From Caenorhabditis elegans (lineage: Eukaryota > Nematoda > Chromadorea > Rhabditida > Rhabditidae): a stretch of DNA of 64,000 nt. The notes under the pieces are model-generated. The model saw only the letters and a list, made by a program, of their open reading frames with translations. It had not been told where the DNA came from and made no database searches. Of this stretch, positions 57,601 through 63,419 are shown in pieces (positions within the stretch are counted from its first letter, which is position 1; every line of letters begins with the position of its first letter). The DNA lies in contig NC_003284.9 of the NCBI RefSeq assembly GCF_000002985.6, positions 4,030,001-4,094,000 on the forward strand, given 5' to 3'. Position numbers and translations under genes: made by a program.

Positions 57601-58998
57601 GGTGCAGAGTTGCTTGACAACCCAGAATAGGTCGACAAGGGGACGAATATAATGGGAAAAAAATAAATGTCTGACCTAGAAAAAATGCACAAAATGTTCA
57701 AAGACAAGAAGAAAAAAGTGCTCTGCCGAAAATAGAGTTTTGAACTTTGAATTTCGAGAGTAACAAATGAATAGCAAAGTTAACTAAAGGTATATATAAA
57801 TTTTGGTATAGCTTACATTAAAATATGAGGAGAATGTTACAATTTTTAAATTAAAAAATATATTTTCGGGACCAGGATTATGAAGAAGAAATCATTTTCT
57901 TGCTCAGTCACAACAAACACGTTCATCTCTGAAAATCCTAGAATCTTCATTTTAAGTTTGCAGAACCTTATTGAATTTGAATTGACTAAGTTTTCATTTT
58001 CATAATATACTAGATCGTATAATACCGACTAAAAATGCTAGAGAACAAGTCGTTATGACCGAAGATAATTGTTACAAAAGTTATGAAATAGTTCTAAATT
58101 TTTAAAATGAATTTTTCAATTTTTCAAAAATAACTAAAGTGGGTGTTTAAAGTTTTTCTTCGAATTGAACAGAGTTTTTGAAAGTAATTTTTTTATGTCA
58201 CAACATCAATGAAATCACAAAAAACCGGGTAAGACTATTTGATGTTGTCGAAAAACGAAAAAATTCAAAATTAAAATTGAAAAATAAAATAGATGTTCAG
58301 AAGAAATCTAATTTTTTTAAACATTTACACTATTCAGTCATCACAACCCGTATTCAAAAATTTAAAGGAACATTCCCATGGATATCGTAAGTGAATATTG
58401 AAATTTCAATCGAAACGCTGGTAGACTGCCAAAAATCAAAAAAAAAATTATGATAGAAATCTTACAGGTGAGCATTATTCAAATGCCGGTGTCTCCATAG
58501 GAAAACTGACTAATTGCAATTTTTTAATTTTAGATAAAAATAGTTCGGAAGATTAATTGTGTAAAAGGTTTGGTCAGTCTTGCATTATATAAGCGGTTTT
58601 AAAACTCTCCCAGTGGCAATATTCCACTCTTAATCACATTGACCATACAACAGTCTAAAATATTAAATTTTTTGTGATCTACAAAAAGTCTGAAAAAAAG
58701 TATCCGGAACGTAACATTTTGATAAAAAAGAAAAATGAGGAGGGGCGAAAAAACACCTAATTTTTCTATGAGACTAAATTTCGCAACGGACGATGCAAAA
58801 AAAAGTGTGAAATGTTTGAGCTCCCATCGAGCAAGGGGAGCCCTCACCTTTTTTTTCCGGTGCCCGCGTCTCTTGCGAAGTGTGTATTATCAAGAAATAG
58901 TGGTCGGAGAATGAGAATTTAGAGTTTGGTCGCAACTTTTTTTGCATGTGATGACGAGACCATTCATTCAGAAAATTGGAACGGCTTCCTGAGGACAT
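27564..58998 (-). CDS. Single-pass membrane protein gene, multi-exon, unknown family
   Basis: The gene was assembled from exons with matching splice sites and phases. The longest supported model (ATG at 58998) joins 58998-58848, 52605-52548, 50330-50209, 49393-49339, 31035-30938, 30151-30063, 29230-29124, 28261-28168 and 27656-27564, giving 288 residues. The N-terminal part is polar with an acidic, glycine-rich stretch (DSEESGGGGAPPDS). A 23-residue hydrophobic segment (about 153-175) is split between two exons. It is followed by RRSRRNQPRRR and a roughly 100-residue polar tail rich in Asn, Thr, Gln and His. There is no evident signal peptide. Acidic residues before and many basic residues after the segment predict N-out/C-in topology; this is inference. 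The layout recalls small channel-accessory proteins such as KCNE, but I see no diagnostic residues and make no assignment. The 3' exons are secure; the 5' exons are progressively less so. Confidence 0.8.
27657..28167 (-). other. Intron, 511 bp
   Basis: AT-rich intron with long T and A runs. Its donor is GTAAGTG and its acceptor is at 27657-27658. At 28042-28115 it contains a short interrupted repeat of TTGGCAAATT-type words (copies of gcCAAAATTGcc), a common kind of low-complexity sequence in nematodes. Confidence 0.8.
28168..28261 (-). CDS. Coding exon, His/Gln-rich cytoplasmic tail
   Basis: Acceptor TTTTCTCAG, donor GCG|GTAAGTG, 94 bases. In the main frame (entered after two bases of a codon) it reads SHQNTAPTFMRHGHMNHQQT followed by TRLVADNDGSA, and it ends in phase 0. 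This frame joins cleanly to both neighbours. Unusually, a second frame (VASEYGANVHAPRAHEP...) is open across the whole exon. It would be used if the 22-base microexon at 28812-28833 were included. The GC-rich composition stands out from the flanking introns. Confidence 0.87.
28262..29123 (-). other. Intron, 862 bp
   Basis: AT-rich intron whose only notable content is the candidate microexon at 28812-28833. Open frames seen here on either strand are short and have no splice support. Confidence 0.75.
28812..28833 (-). CDS. Candidate 22-nt frame-shifting microexon
   Basis: CTTATTTTAG|A opens and AAAAG|GTGGGG closes a 22-base segment within the intron between the exons at 29124 and 28261. Spliced in, it completes the split Arg codon and adds GRIRQEK. 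Because 22 is not a multiple of three, the next two exons are then read in a different frame that stays open to a TGA at 27613, replacing the C-terminal 61 residues with a different tail of about 52. The acceptor is good and the donor is mediocre. This is inference from sequence only. Confidence 0.35.
29124..29230 (-). CDS. Coding exon, polar cytoplasmic tail
   Basis: Acceptor AATTTCAG|CTT, donor CACAG|GTATGA, 107 bases. Reads LESQREFNNTQTTNDEMLTT then VRSDANSSYMGRNHH, entered in phase 0 and left with AG of a split codon that becomes Arg with the next exon. Rich in Asn, Thr and Ser, with several possible phosphorylation sites; no domain recognised. Confidence 0.9.
29231..30062 (-). other. Intron, 832 bp
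   Basis: AT-rich intron full of A and T runs. I see no exon, RNA gene or mobile element in it. Confidence 0.8.
30063..30151 (-). CDS. Coding exon: second half of TM segment plus basic stretch
   Basis: Acceptor TATTTGCAG|GT, donor CCAG|GTGAAA, 89 bases. Reads YIVLVIYLFVFCF, then RRSRRNQPRRRYGDYQ. Nine Arg in sixteen residues right after the hydrophobic run is the strongest topology signal in the protein and may also be an ER-retention or lipid-binding element. Such readings are inference. Entered in phase 1 and left in phase 0. Confidence 0.92.
30152..30937 (-). other. Intron, 786 bp
   Basis: AT-rich intron splitting the membrane-spanning segment. At 30838 there is an isolated donor-like CCAG|GTAAAG with no matching acceptor or frame. 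Between 30655 and 30700 a short word (AGGCACAAA) repeats four times. Confidence 0.75.
30938..31035 (-). CDS. Coding exon: common convergence exon, first half of TM segment
   Basis: Acceptor AAATTTCAG|C, donor CACAG|GTAAGAT, 98 bases. Reads ESYKFIRMADDLHDVASYLN then DMRICFIALTVT. Entered with one base of a split codon, left in phase 1. All candidate upstream and first exons (33610, 41397, 47261, 49339) end with exactly two bases of a codon, so each can join here in frame. This makes it the point where alternative 5' ends converge. Confidence 0.92.
31036..33609 (-). other. Intron, about 2.6 kb, with a GC-rich island
   Basis: Intron between the short-isoform first exon and the common exon at 31035. 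Most of it is AT-rich and featureless. The exception is the GC-rich island at 32025-32260, annotated separately. A weaker balanced stretch with CTGCTGCTGCTG lies at 33050-33100. Confidence 0.7.
32025..32260. promoter_or_regulatory. GC-rich, CpG-containing island in intron
   Basis: About 235 bases of markedly higher GC (CGGATCGCGCCCCGAATCGC, CCGGTCGCCTATCTCCAGCC) in an otherwise AT-rich intron, flanked by GAGAGA/TCTCTC. All three plus frames and one minus frame are partly open, as expected of GC-rich DNA. No good splice pair in the right phase was found. An internal promoter or enhancer is the best guess; an unrecognised first exon on the minus strand is the alternative. Confidence 0.35.
33610..33667 (-). 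CDS. Alternative first exon, short isoform (MDFYRPPEY)
   Basis: Acceptor CTTCTTCAG at 33668, ATG at 33638, donor TATAG|GTTTGTTGG after 33610. The coding part reads MDFYRPPEY plus AG of a Ser codon, giving a 169-residue protein when joined to 31035. The acceptor upstream suggests trans-splicing to a spliced leader or a cis-spliced 5' UTR exon. The frame is also open from the acceptor to the ATG (LKLSYLLNR), so the exon could instead be internal, replacing the exon at 49339-49393, which has the same entry and exit phases. Confidence 0.7.
33668..34200 (-). promoter_or_regulatory. Putative promoter region of short isoform
   Basis: Sequence immediately upstream of the 33.6-kb first exon. It is more base-balanced from 33668 to 33800 (AGACGTCAGGAGCAGCGGGG on the plus strand), then AT-rich. 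There is no clear TATA box at a fixed distance. The promoter role is inferred from position only. Confidence 0.3.
34204..34285. repeat. Foldback with a perfect 9-bp hairpin
   Basis: CATCCACTA (34215-34223) and TAGTGGATG (34230-34238) pair exactly around the six-base loop GAGAAG. Outer sequences CAATTTTGATAC (34204-34215) and GTATCAAAAATTG (34273-34285) also pair but are offset to the right, so the structure is asymmetric. It is a probable remnant of a small foldback element or an RNA structure within the long intron. Confidence 0.45.
34286..37120 (-). other. Long-intron sequence without secure genes
   Basis: Mostly AT-rich intron. Balanced or strand-asymmetric stretches occur at 34560-34740 (purine-rich on plus), 35280-35600 (CACACA tract, then pyrimidine-rich, then GGAGGAGGA) and 36340-36800. 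The long open frames here follow those composition biases and lack splice signals, so I do not annotate them as genes. Confidence 0.6.
37121..37568. mobile_element. TA-TIR miniature element, 448 bp
   Basis: Starts TACCGTATTTCTTCTATTAA and ends with the exact reverse complement; the terminal inverted repeats are 23 bases and perfect (37121-37143 and 37546-37568), flanked by TA. Just inside both ends lie repeated words CACTCCCTATTAGT and CTTGCACTCCC. It carries no transposase frame, so it would be a non-autonomous DNA element mobilised in trans. The perfect ends suggest a young insertion. Two smaller relatives are in the same intron. Confidence 0.85.
38256..38507 (-). other. Base-balanced island with coding-like frame
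   Basis: A 250-base stretch of balanced composition with an open minus-strand frame that includes NPDCGNMPEFIDENKRQMST and NATYAASWKTHHASS. Amino-acid usage looks protein-like, but there is no strong acceptor or donor (best donor CTCCG|GTTCC is poor). It could be a diverged exon, a pseudogene fragment or a regulatory element. I cannot tell which. Confidence 0.2.
39391..39490 (-). CDS. Low-weight candidate first exon, hydrophobic N-terminus
   Basis: ATG at 39490, 33 codons, then a strong donor GGCCA|GTGAGT. Reads MRCLSPLFSHSFFTLNFIFP then IFCGTLLFLTRVA, which resembles a signal sequence. It ends in phase 1, so it fits the 33667 acceptor (internal-exon reading) but not the 31035 acceptor. Supported only by frame and donor; chance is quite possible. 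Confidence 0.2.
40079..40164. mobile_element. TA-TIR miniature element, 86 bp relative
   Basis: Begins TACCGAATTTTGTCTATTAG and ends ATACGGTA. Just inside both ends, ATTAGTCTTGCA and TGCAAGACTAAT form an inverted pair. It shares terminal TACCG(T/A)ATTT and the inner words with the 448-bp element at 37121, so it belongs to the same family, much reduced and slightly diverged. Confidence 0.7.
40165..41396 (-). other. Long-intron sequence, nothing found
   Basis: AT-rich intron with A and T runs. I see no exon with valid splice sites, no RNA gene and no recognisable mobile element. Confidence 0.6.
41397..41449 (-). CDS. Candidate alternative first exon (MSVYVLNLADAEGNMVK)
   Basis: ATG at 41449, 17 codons, then GG before a GTTGGT donor. 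The exit phase (two bases) matches the acceptor at 31035 and completes a Gly codon, giving a protein of 177 residues. A stop (TGA) lies in frame just upstream, so this could only be a first exon. The sequence stands out from the flanking intron in composition. The donor is weak, so confidence is limited. Confidence 0.35.
41450..44397 (-). other. Long-intron sequence with possible regulatory stretches
   Basis: Contains a (TA) run at 41743-41758, a CACGTG E-box at 41551-41556, and balanced stretches at 41590-41680, 42280-42560 and 42760-42880 that may be regulatory. 42900-43760 is strongly AT-rich. 43800-44200 is balanced again. No splice-supported exon was identified. Confidence 0.5.
44398..44409 (+). 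other. G12 homopolymer tract
   Basis: Twelve consecutive G on the plus strand, preceded by GGAGGC and followed by CACCTCCCCC, so the flanks can also pair (GGAGG with CCTCC). In C. elegans, long G tracts form quadruplexes and are deletion-prone without the FANCJ helicase DOG-1 (established knowledge). The exact length could also be a sequencing uncertainty. Confidence 0.9.
44410..46739 (-). other. Long-intron sequence with GAGA-rich stretch and an island
   Basis: 44540-44620 is a purine-rich GAGAGA tract, typical of nematode regulatory DNA near transcription starts. The rest is AT-rich intron apart from the island at 46077-46328, annotated separately. Confidence 0.5.
46077..46328. other. Base-balanced island, coding-like but unsupported
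   Basis: A sharply bounded 250-base balanced segment in AT-rich intron. On the minus strand it is open and hydrophobic (MDIGWRLSVVSNDSWNTLP, then LLAFCLSDTTNCCLVPIILT). It has no usable acceptor or donor and stops with TGA. A conserved enhancer, an ancient exon, a small single-exon gene or an old insertion would all fit. Confidence 0.25.
46740..46962. mobile_element. TA-TIR miniature element, 223 bp relative
   Basis: Starts TACCGTATTTCTTCCAATAG and ends TAGAGAAGATACGGTA, with TA at each border; inner GTTGCACCCC and GCAACAGTTG also echo each other. The inverted repeats are imperfect, so it is an older member of the family seen at 37121 and 40079. No coding capacity. Confidence 0.75.
47040..47900. 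promoter_or_regulatory. Balanced region, putative internal promoter/enhancer
   Basis: About 860 bases of balanced composition. It includes CCCGTGGGACATCATTTCTCG and GTCAACCGCGCATGTCTTGG, with TATAAA on the minus strand at 47317-47312, about 40 bases above a candidate start ATG. Open frames on both strands are short and do not show splice sites other than the one described at 47261. A promoter role is inference. Confidence 0.3.
47261..47271 (-). CDS. Candidate minimal first exon (ATG-TTG-AGA-AG)
   Basis: ATG at 47271 is followed by eight bases and a good donor, AGAAG|GTAGGT. The exit phase fits the acceptor at 31035, giving MLRS joined to ESYKFIRM and a 163-residue protein. TATAAA lies 41 bases upstream. 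With only three whole codons the coding signal is nil, so this rests on donor, phase and the TATA box. Confidence 0.25.
47901..49338 (-). other. Long-intron sequence, nothing found
   Basis: AT-rich intron down to the donor at 49338 (GTTAGTTC). No mobile element, RNA gene or splice-bounded exon is visible. Confidence 0.6.
49339..49393 (-). CDS. Coding exon, N-terminal region of long isoform
   Basis: Acceptor CATTTTCCAG|GT, donor ATAAG|GTTAGT, 55 bases. In the only frame that fits its neighbours it reads GNFLHHPAVMGSLEKLI, entered in phase 1 and left with AG, which makes Ser with the exon at 31035. The next intron would be 18.3 kb, very long for C. elegans and in keeping with nested alternative promoters. 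Confidence 0.8.
49394..50208 (-). other. Intron, 815 bp
   Basis: AT-rich intron with strong signals at both ends. Open frames inside it are composition-driven. Nothing else is seen. Confidence 0.75.
50209..50330 (-). CDS. Coding exon, acidic glycine-rich region of long isoform
   Basis: Acceptor CAATTGCAG|C, donor AATAG|GTACGT, 122 bases. Reads DSEESGGGGAPPDSLEIPDL then VRYSDHQDPQEHDPANLDKI. Acidic, proline- and glycine-rich, probably disordered, and by topology likely extracellular. The phases match the exons on both sides. GC content and codon choice are clearly exon-like. Confidence 0.85.
50331..52547 (-). other. Intron, 2.2 kb
   Basis: Mixed composition. 50500-51060 is comparatively balanced and includes GGGCTCCGGGGCTCCGGGGC (a repeated GGGCTCC word, 50562-50580), possibly regulatory. 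51270-52100 is AT-rich with ACACACACACA near 51980 and AATAATAATAA near 52090. No further exon identified. Confidence 0.6.
52548..52605 (-). CDS. Coding or first exon (MEEIDIIMKMKAPGSHL)
   Basis: Acceptor TTCGTGCAG|GC, donor CTGTG|GTAATT, 58 bases. It contains ATG at 52600 and reads MEEIDIIMKMKAPGSHL, completing a Cys codon with the exon at 50330. It can act as a first exon (236-residue protein) or, since the frame is open from the acceptor (adding Gly-Ala), as an internal exon continuing from 58848. The acceptor lacks the usual T-run, so the internal reading is less certain. Confidence 0.55.
52606..53364 (-). promoter_or_regulatory. Balanced region upstream of the 52.6-kb exon
   Basis: 52620-53160 is balanced in composition (for example CACGAGCCGAGGCGCTCGGA, with a near-palindrome CCGAGGCGCTCGG). 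Its position just above an exon with an ATG fits a promoter. 53165-53364 is AT-rich. Confidence 0.35.
53365..54156. mobile_element. Large foldback (palindromic) element, about 0.8 kb
   Basis: Arms at about 53365-53717 and 53813-54156 are reverse complements with small differences. For example, CAGTGGGACCTTATGTTATC on the left matches CAGTGGGACCGTATGTTATC read from the right, and both arms carry CCCGGAGTGCCCTAACTCGG. The loop is about 95 bases. There is no coding capacity beyond mirrored short frames. Arm divergence looks like several percent, so the insertion is not brand new. It has the long-arm foldback type common in C. elegans. Confidence 0.85.
54157..54420 (-). other. Intron sequence, nothing found
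   Basis: AT-rich intron between the foldback element and the next balanced island. No feature seen. Confidence 0.6.
54552..54713 (-). other. 53-codon open frame with a channel-like motif
   Basis: ATG at 54713, TAA at 54554-54552, in a balanced island (54430-54760). The end of the frame reads FFEILADFFGLLPTDLLYFY. The part DxxxLLPTDLLYF resembles the S3 region of cyclic nucleotide-gated channel alpha subunits, where D-V-L-S-L-I-P-T-D-L-L-Y-F is found; this comparison is from memory. No other channel parts (pore, cyclic-nucleotide domain) are visible nearby, and there are no canonical splice sites, so it may be chance or a stray exon fragment. Confidence 0.2.
55182..55235. repeat. Direct repeat, two 23-bp copies
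   Basis: ATGCACTGACAAAATGACCT plus AAT occurs at 55182-55204 and 55213-55235, a period of 31 bases. A third partial match (ATGACCTAATTGAG) is at 55399. Probably replication slippage or part of an old minisatellite. Confidence 0.8.
56362..56403. repeat. Direct repeat, two 19-bp copies
   Basis: ATATAAAAGATATTTTCAT occurs at 56362-56380 and 56385-56403 with a four-base gap. A local tandem duplication with no evident function. Confidence 0.85.
57144..57208. repeat. Direct repeat, about 30-bp copies
   Basis: TACTGTAACATTT followed by AATATTGAAATAATTG occurs at 57144-57173 and 57180-57208, a period of 36 bases, differing by one indel. Confidence 0.8.
58848..58998 (-). CDS. Candidate first coding exon, long isoform (MSSGSRSNF...)
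   Basis: ATG at 58998, 50 codons, then AAAG|GTGAGG, a strong donor. Reads MSSGSRSNFLNEWSRHHMQK then KLRPNSKFSFSDHYFLIIHT and SQETRAPEKK, with protein-like usage. It ends in phase 1, matching the acceptor at 52605. A TCCTCAG acceptor at 58989 would also let the exon be internal, joined to 59365 in the same phase. The join across a 6.2-kb intron is inferred from phase alone. Confidence 0.5.
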
Positions 58999-59364
58999 TG
59001 GATACAAGTAATGATCATAATGATGAGAAATAGTGGAAATGAGAAAAGGAAACCATAATCAAATAGTAGGAGAGAAAAAAAGAAAAAAGACAAAAAAAAA
59101 GAACAATACAACAAGAAGAAATAAGGAAATGAGAAAGACAATGAAATTTTTTTCGGGAATCGTTTTAACTCAATCCCAAGTCCCTCTCCTTTGCAAATGT
59201 GCCAACTCCTTCGCTGGACGAGCAATTGGATTAAGTTATGTGCTAAAATTTGAAACCCCCTCCTCCCACCCCGAAGCTCGACGGCTTCACCGGCCCCGTT
59301 TTGTCGTCTACGTTTCCTTTTCAACATTTTTTACCTACTGCTCTCCGGGATACCTTCATCTTAC

Positions 59365-59440
59365 CACATGCTTCAGCAATTTTTCGTCTCGGAATCGTTC
59401 GAACTTTTCTATCTCTCACTCCAATTTTTTCCCTTCTCAT
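59365..59440 (-). CDS. Low-weight upstream exon candidate (MRREKIGVRD...)
   Basis: ATG at 59440, 25 codons, then TGTG|GTAAGA, a strong donor. Reads MRREKIGVRDRKVRTIPRRK then IAEAC. The phase fits the acceptors at 58989 and 52606, which would give a 310-residue protein. Very basic composition and the purine-rich context argue for caution; a non-coding 5' UTR exon is equally possible. Confidence 0.3.
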
Positions 59441-61697
59441 CGCATTTATTCTAACACGCAAGTTTTGGCGGTTTTTTTTTGGGTGTCGTTAAGTTTTTCC
59501 TTCATTTCTAACAAAAATATTCAAAATTTAAACTTACAGAGACTTGTACAGAAGACGCGAAAGCAACCAGGAAGCCAGCTTGACAGGTGGAGCCTGCAAT
59601 TATTAAATTTAGAGCAGGGCTACAGCAATTTGAAGCGAACATATTTTCAAAGACGAATTTAGATTCAAAAATTCTGGTTCAACTGAACGTAGCGAGACGG
59701 TTCAAATATTTGATACTTATTGTTAGGAGTTCCCTTCCACTCAAAATTTTTTTTCTAGTTGGAAAATAAATCTTTAGATATTTTCAGGCTAGATATTTTT
59801 TGATATTTTTGTTTACATAGCCTGAAAATAAAAATAGTATTTAAAAAATATTTTGAAAGTTAAAGTGCAAGTTATCATAATTCAAGGCTTAAAAATTGTA
59901 AACTTCTGAGATTTTGAAATGATAGTGAACTTAAATTTGAATATTTAAATGGAAATCGACTGTCGTGTAAAACAATCTATTCAAAATTTTCTCAGATGGG
60001 AAACGGTGATAAAAACGTTACTAATTGTGATTGCTAATAATTTAAATAATGGTGAAGTTCAATTTTAAGCACTAGTTTTCAATAGTTTTTTGAAATCATT
60101 AGTAAACGAATAATTGTAGTAAATCTTATTTTTATTGAACTTGGACATATGTGAATAAAACCTGAAAATATTTTGAAAATGTGTGAAAGCTTATGAAAGT
60201 TTAGAACAAATTTAACTGGATACAACAATCTCAACAGTATACACGAGACAGGGAAAATTGCAATTTTGATCATTTCAAAATATTTAAATTTAAAAAAAAC
60301 CAGTTATTGCCAAAACTTGTTAAAATGTAGATTCTAGCATTTACAAAAAATTACCGTACACCATATCTTTAACTTTAACAGTGTGTTGCCACTTTTTTGA
60401 GCTCAAATTATTTAAATGCCGAAATATTAGGTATTTTTATAAAAAATAATTTAAAGAATCCTAAAAAACTAATTATGTCAAATTATGGTTTGATTTAAAT
60501 TTTGATCGTAATAGCTTTATAAGTACTGAACTTTCCAGCAATCGGAAATTTCAGCACTTGCAAAAATTTCAGATTGTCGGAAAGATACAATAAGACTGAA
60601 TTTAAAAAATTCGTTAACGAACGGTTTTTGAAAATGTCTATAAAAGAACACGTGCCGTAAAAACAACTTTGATCGTGTGTTTTTTATTTTTATTTTCCGA
60701 ATATAAAAACGAACAATGTAAAATCTGAAGGATGGTGATTGTGTCGTGCACGTCAACTCATCCGTCAACACGAAACGACGACTCAATATGCTATTCTTCA
60801 TTTTGTGAAACATATGCAAAAAAGGAGGGAAAGATTCACTTTTCTACGATCAAACGCACTACCCACTACCACCACGCCATACCCTTCCAGGATGGGGGGC
60901 TCTTGAAACACAATAATGAGAGAAATGTAGTGAACGGATTATAATTTGGACAATGCAGTTTTTCCGGGTTTTTTTGTTTTGTTATTTTTTTTTCATTTTG
61001 TATGTCCAATGCACATCAATATTGTTTTTGACTTGAAAAAAAAACCAACGAAATGTTTGTGAAGGCTAACACCATTAGAAATTCTGGGAGAAAAATGGGA
61101 GCTAGAAGTTGAGTTGAAGCATTGTAGTAGTACGTTTATCAATTTCTTGGGTTTTGGGACGGTGCAAAATATCCAAAAAACTTTTTGATTCAATTCAAAA
61201 AAAACTAATTTAATTGAGTTAACGCTAATATTATGTCGAGAAATTTCTCGAAAATTGCCAAACATAATAATTTTAACTCTAATGCGAAAATTAACTGAAA
61301 ACTATTTGATAAAACGTTTTCCAAATAAATAAAAACGGTGTTATCATGATACTAATAGTAAGTCAGTTTTTCATCAAATGAAAGATTTTAAATTATTTCA
61401 CAGCTGACCGTACTCCACCTTTAAAACAGGAAAAAAAATGAGTTATTTTCTAAAAATTGTCAATTAATAAAATAATCTATGACAAAAATATAAGTGTTCT
61501 TTGTTTTTTTTTTTTTCAATTTTTCAACAAAAAAGTTCAATAAAAACCGTTTACAAAAATTACATTCTACTCAAAAATAATAAACTAAATCAATTAAATT
61601 AAATATTACCTGGCAAAAACTGGCGAAATCGGAAGATCAAATAGTTAAAGTTGTAATACTAAATACATTTTCACTTGCGGTTTATCTTCTTTTCCAG
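59441..61697. other. Upstream sequence, no gene found
   Basis: 59441-59640 is mixed and the remainder is AT-rich with many A/T runs. 60850-60905 is a balanced patch (CACTACCCACTACCACCACG). Nothing splice-supported is visible on either strand. It may hold distal regulatory DNA for the minus-strand gene. Confidence 0.5.
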
Positions 61698-61898
61698 GAA
61701 TTGCCAGAGTTTTCAGAGAATAAAATTCCACTTGATATTTTAGGCCATCAGCTATTCTGGCGCATTGACAAATTTGAAATGCACGCTTCGCAATTGGTGC
61801 CTATCTTTTTAGAACTTGTTTATTATTATTCTCTTCATCATTATGATGATGACTACTACTATTATTATTATTTGCTGCAACTTGCTCTCCGTTTTTGA
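61698..61898 (+). CDS. Exon-like open frame after a strong acceptor, unsupported
   Basis: A textbook acceptor, TCTTCTTTTCCAG, is followed by ELPEFSENKIPLDILGHQLF then WRIDKFEMHASQLVPIFLEL, after which the frame runs through a TAT/GAT trinucleotide stretch and stops at 61898. The first 40 residues look protein-like. No partner exon was found on the plus strand within the window. It could be a terminal exon, a relic exon or chance. Confidence 0.2.
   Translation, partial: ELPEFSENKIPLDILGHQLFWRIDKFEMHASQLVPIFLELVYYYSLHHYDDDYYYYYYLLQLALRF
61821..61873. repeat. Trinucleotide-rich tract (TAT/ATG/ACT)
   Basis: Runs of TATTATTATT, CATCATTATGATGATGA and CTACTACTATTATTATTA in 53 bases. Simple-sequence DNA; it explains the Tyr/Asp-rich end of the frame that crosses it. 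Confidence 0.9.
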
Positions 61899-63299
61899 TC
61901 CGTGGGAAATTCTCAAAGTAGAACAAGAAAAAACAAGACAGGACCAGAAAAAAATAATGCAAAAACAGGATTTGAAGATGCGAAAATGGGGAAAAAAATG
62001 ATTGTACACGGGAGAAGGAAGAACATATGAAAAAAAAGAAAAGAAGCGAACAAGGTTTGAAGAGGTCCTTTTTTCCAAACTAGGAAGAATCAAAAGTGCT
62101 CTCTCAGCACAGACCACACCAGTGACACCTTTGAAACCAAAATTGAGGACGACACCATTGTGGAAGATGGGGGGAGACCACGATACAACAACATTTCATT
62201 ACATTTGGATCGGTGACGCGGAATCAAGTTCCTCTCTGGTCCCTCTTATTTTGCAATCATCTTCTGCTGTCCCGAACAACTTCGGACACTTGTTTTGAAC
62301 TGATTTCAAAATTCACACTTCTTATTACGAATCGCTGTACTTTTATTCTCTAGTCTTTCTAGGGTCCGACTACTGCGAAATATAAAATTGAAGGGGTTCA
62401 TCTATTTGGAAAAAAAATTAAGAGAAGAGAAAAGACAAGCCATCATAATTATCAAGGAGCTGTCAATTCCAAAAAAAATTTCTAAAAATTTTAGTAGAAA
62501 AAACACACCGCTTTTAGGAACCCTGTTAACATTTAAAAAAATATTTTACGGCAGTGTGAGAGGAAATCTCCGATTGCCAAAAATTTTCAGATTCGGTAAT
62601 TTTCAAATTTTTGAAAACACTTGGAAATTTGTAAATGAAGAATTAAAATTTTATAGAGCAAAAAGCCATATTTCATCAAAAAACTTCAAAACTTTAATGA
62701 AAAGCATTTACTACAGTAAACATTAGTTTTTTGCTTTTTTTAAAGTTTTATATTATTTGTAAAATGTTTAAACTGGATGAATGCCGGAAGATTCATCAAA
62801 AATAAATTATCAAAAATACTGAAACTTGGCAAAAAATGTATAATGTCGCCCACGCCTGTCGTCAAGGTTAAACTCTCAAATTTTCGAAAATATGCCTAGA
62901 AATTGCCGAAATTTCCAGAATTTAGTAATTTGGATACTTTAAGCAATTGTAGAATTTGCCAAATGGTCCTTTTTTAGAATTTATGTTGAGCTGCAAATAG
63001 GCAATGCTAATTGAGAATATACGGTAGCTAAAATTGATCTACAACAATTAATGCTTTAAAAGATCAGTTTAGCATTCATGCTCCAGTTTTAAAAAACATA
63101 GGTTAAAGGGAACTCAAGACTTTAGTCATTGGCCAGTAGTTCTGAACAACTGCAAAAAACAATGCACGGATTAATTAATTTTTTCGTGGTTCGTGCGAAA
63201 GACATCCTTCTCTCTATCTTTGGAACAAATCAAAACGTGATGAAGAATAGAGATGGGTGTATTTGGGAGGAGGTGGATTTAATATAATTTTCACTCTCG
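61899..63299. other. Sequence without supported genes
   Basis: 61980-62300 is balanced (GACCACACCAGTGACACC; GATCGGTGACGCGGAATC) and may be regulatory; 62390-63180 is AT-rich. A lone TACGGTA at 63021 recalls the TA-TIR family end but has no partner. Confidence 0.5.
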
Positions 63300-63314
63300 C
63301 ACAAAGATTCTTCG

Positions 63315-63406
63315 TTTTTAACTTGGAATCTAGTGGAAGTTATAGTTATCCTCGCGCGGCAAAATTTGTGCCCAATTGGTATTGCACAACATTCTTCTTG
63401 GTGTAG
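63315..63406 (+). other. Possible plus-strand first exon ending at a strong donor
   Basis: GTGTAG|GTAAGTG at 63406 is a near-ideal donor. The preceding 90 bases are balanced and include CCTCGCGCGGC. A frame is open through the donor (EVIVILARQNLCPIGIAQHS), but there is no ATG in it and no clear upstream acceptor, so a non-coding first exon of a gene lying to the right is the most natural reading. Weak. Confidence 0.2.
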
Positions 63407-63419
63407 GTAAGTGTCTTCT

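Larger units (their letters stand above)
54760..58847 (-). other. Long intron with short tandem duplications
   Basis: Mostly AT-rich. A balanced stretch at 55560-55800 (GGGTGTGTGTATGCGCCC; CGATGTCATAAGAATTC) may be regulatory. Three short direct duplications are annotated separately. A plus-strand donor-like GTAAGTG at 58387 and a minus-strand acceptor TTTTTTCAG at 55879 have no consistent partners. Confidence 0.5.

Noticed and set aside
59033..59662. A 209-codon open frame on the plus strand, the longest in the window
   Set aside because: It begins in an A/G-rich run (MEMRKG...KKRKKTKKK) and continues in C/T-rich sequence (SFSTFFTYCS...). Purine-only and pyrimidine-only stretches cannot form stops in this frame. 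There is no acceptor or donor, and the residue content follows the base bias.
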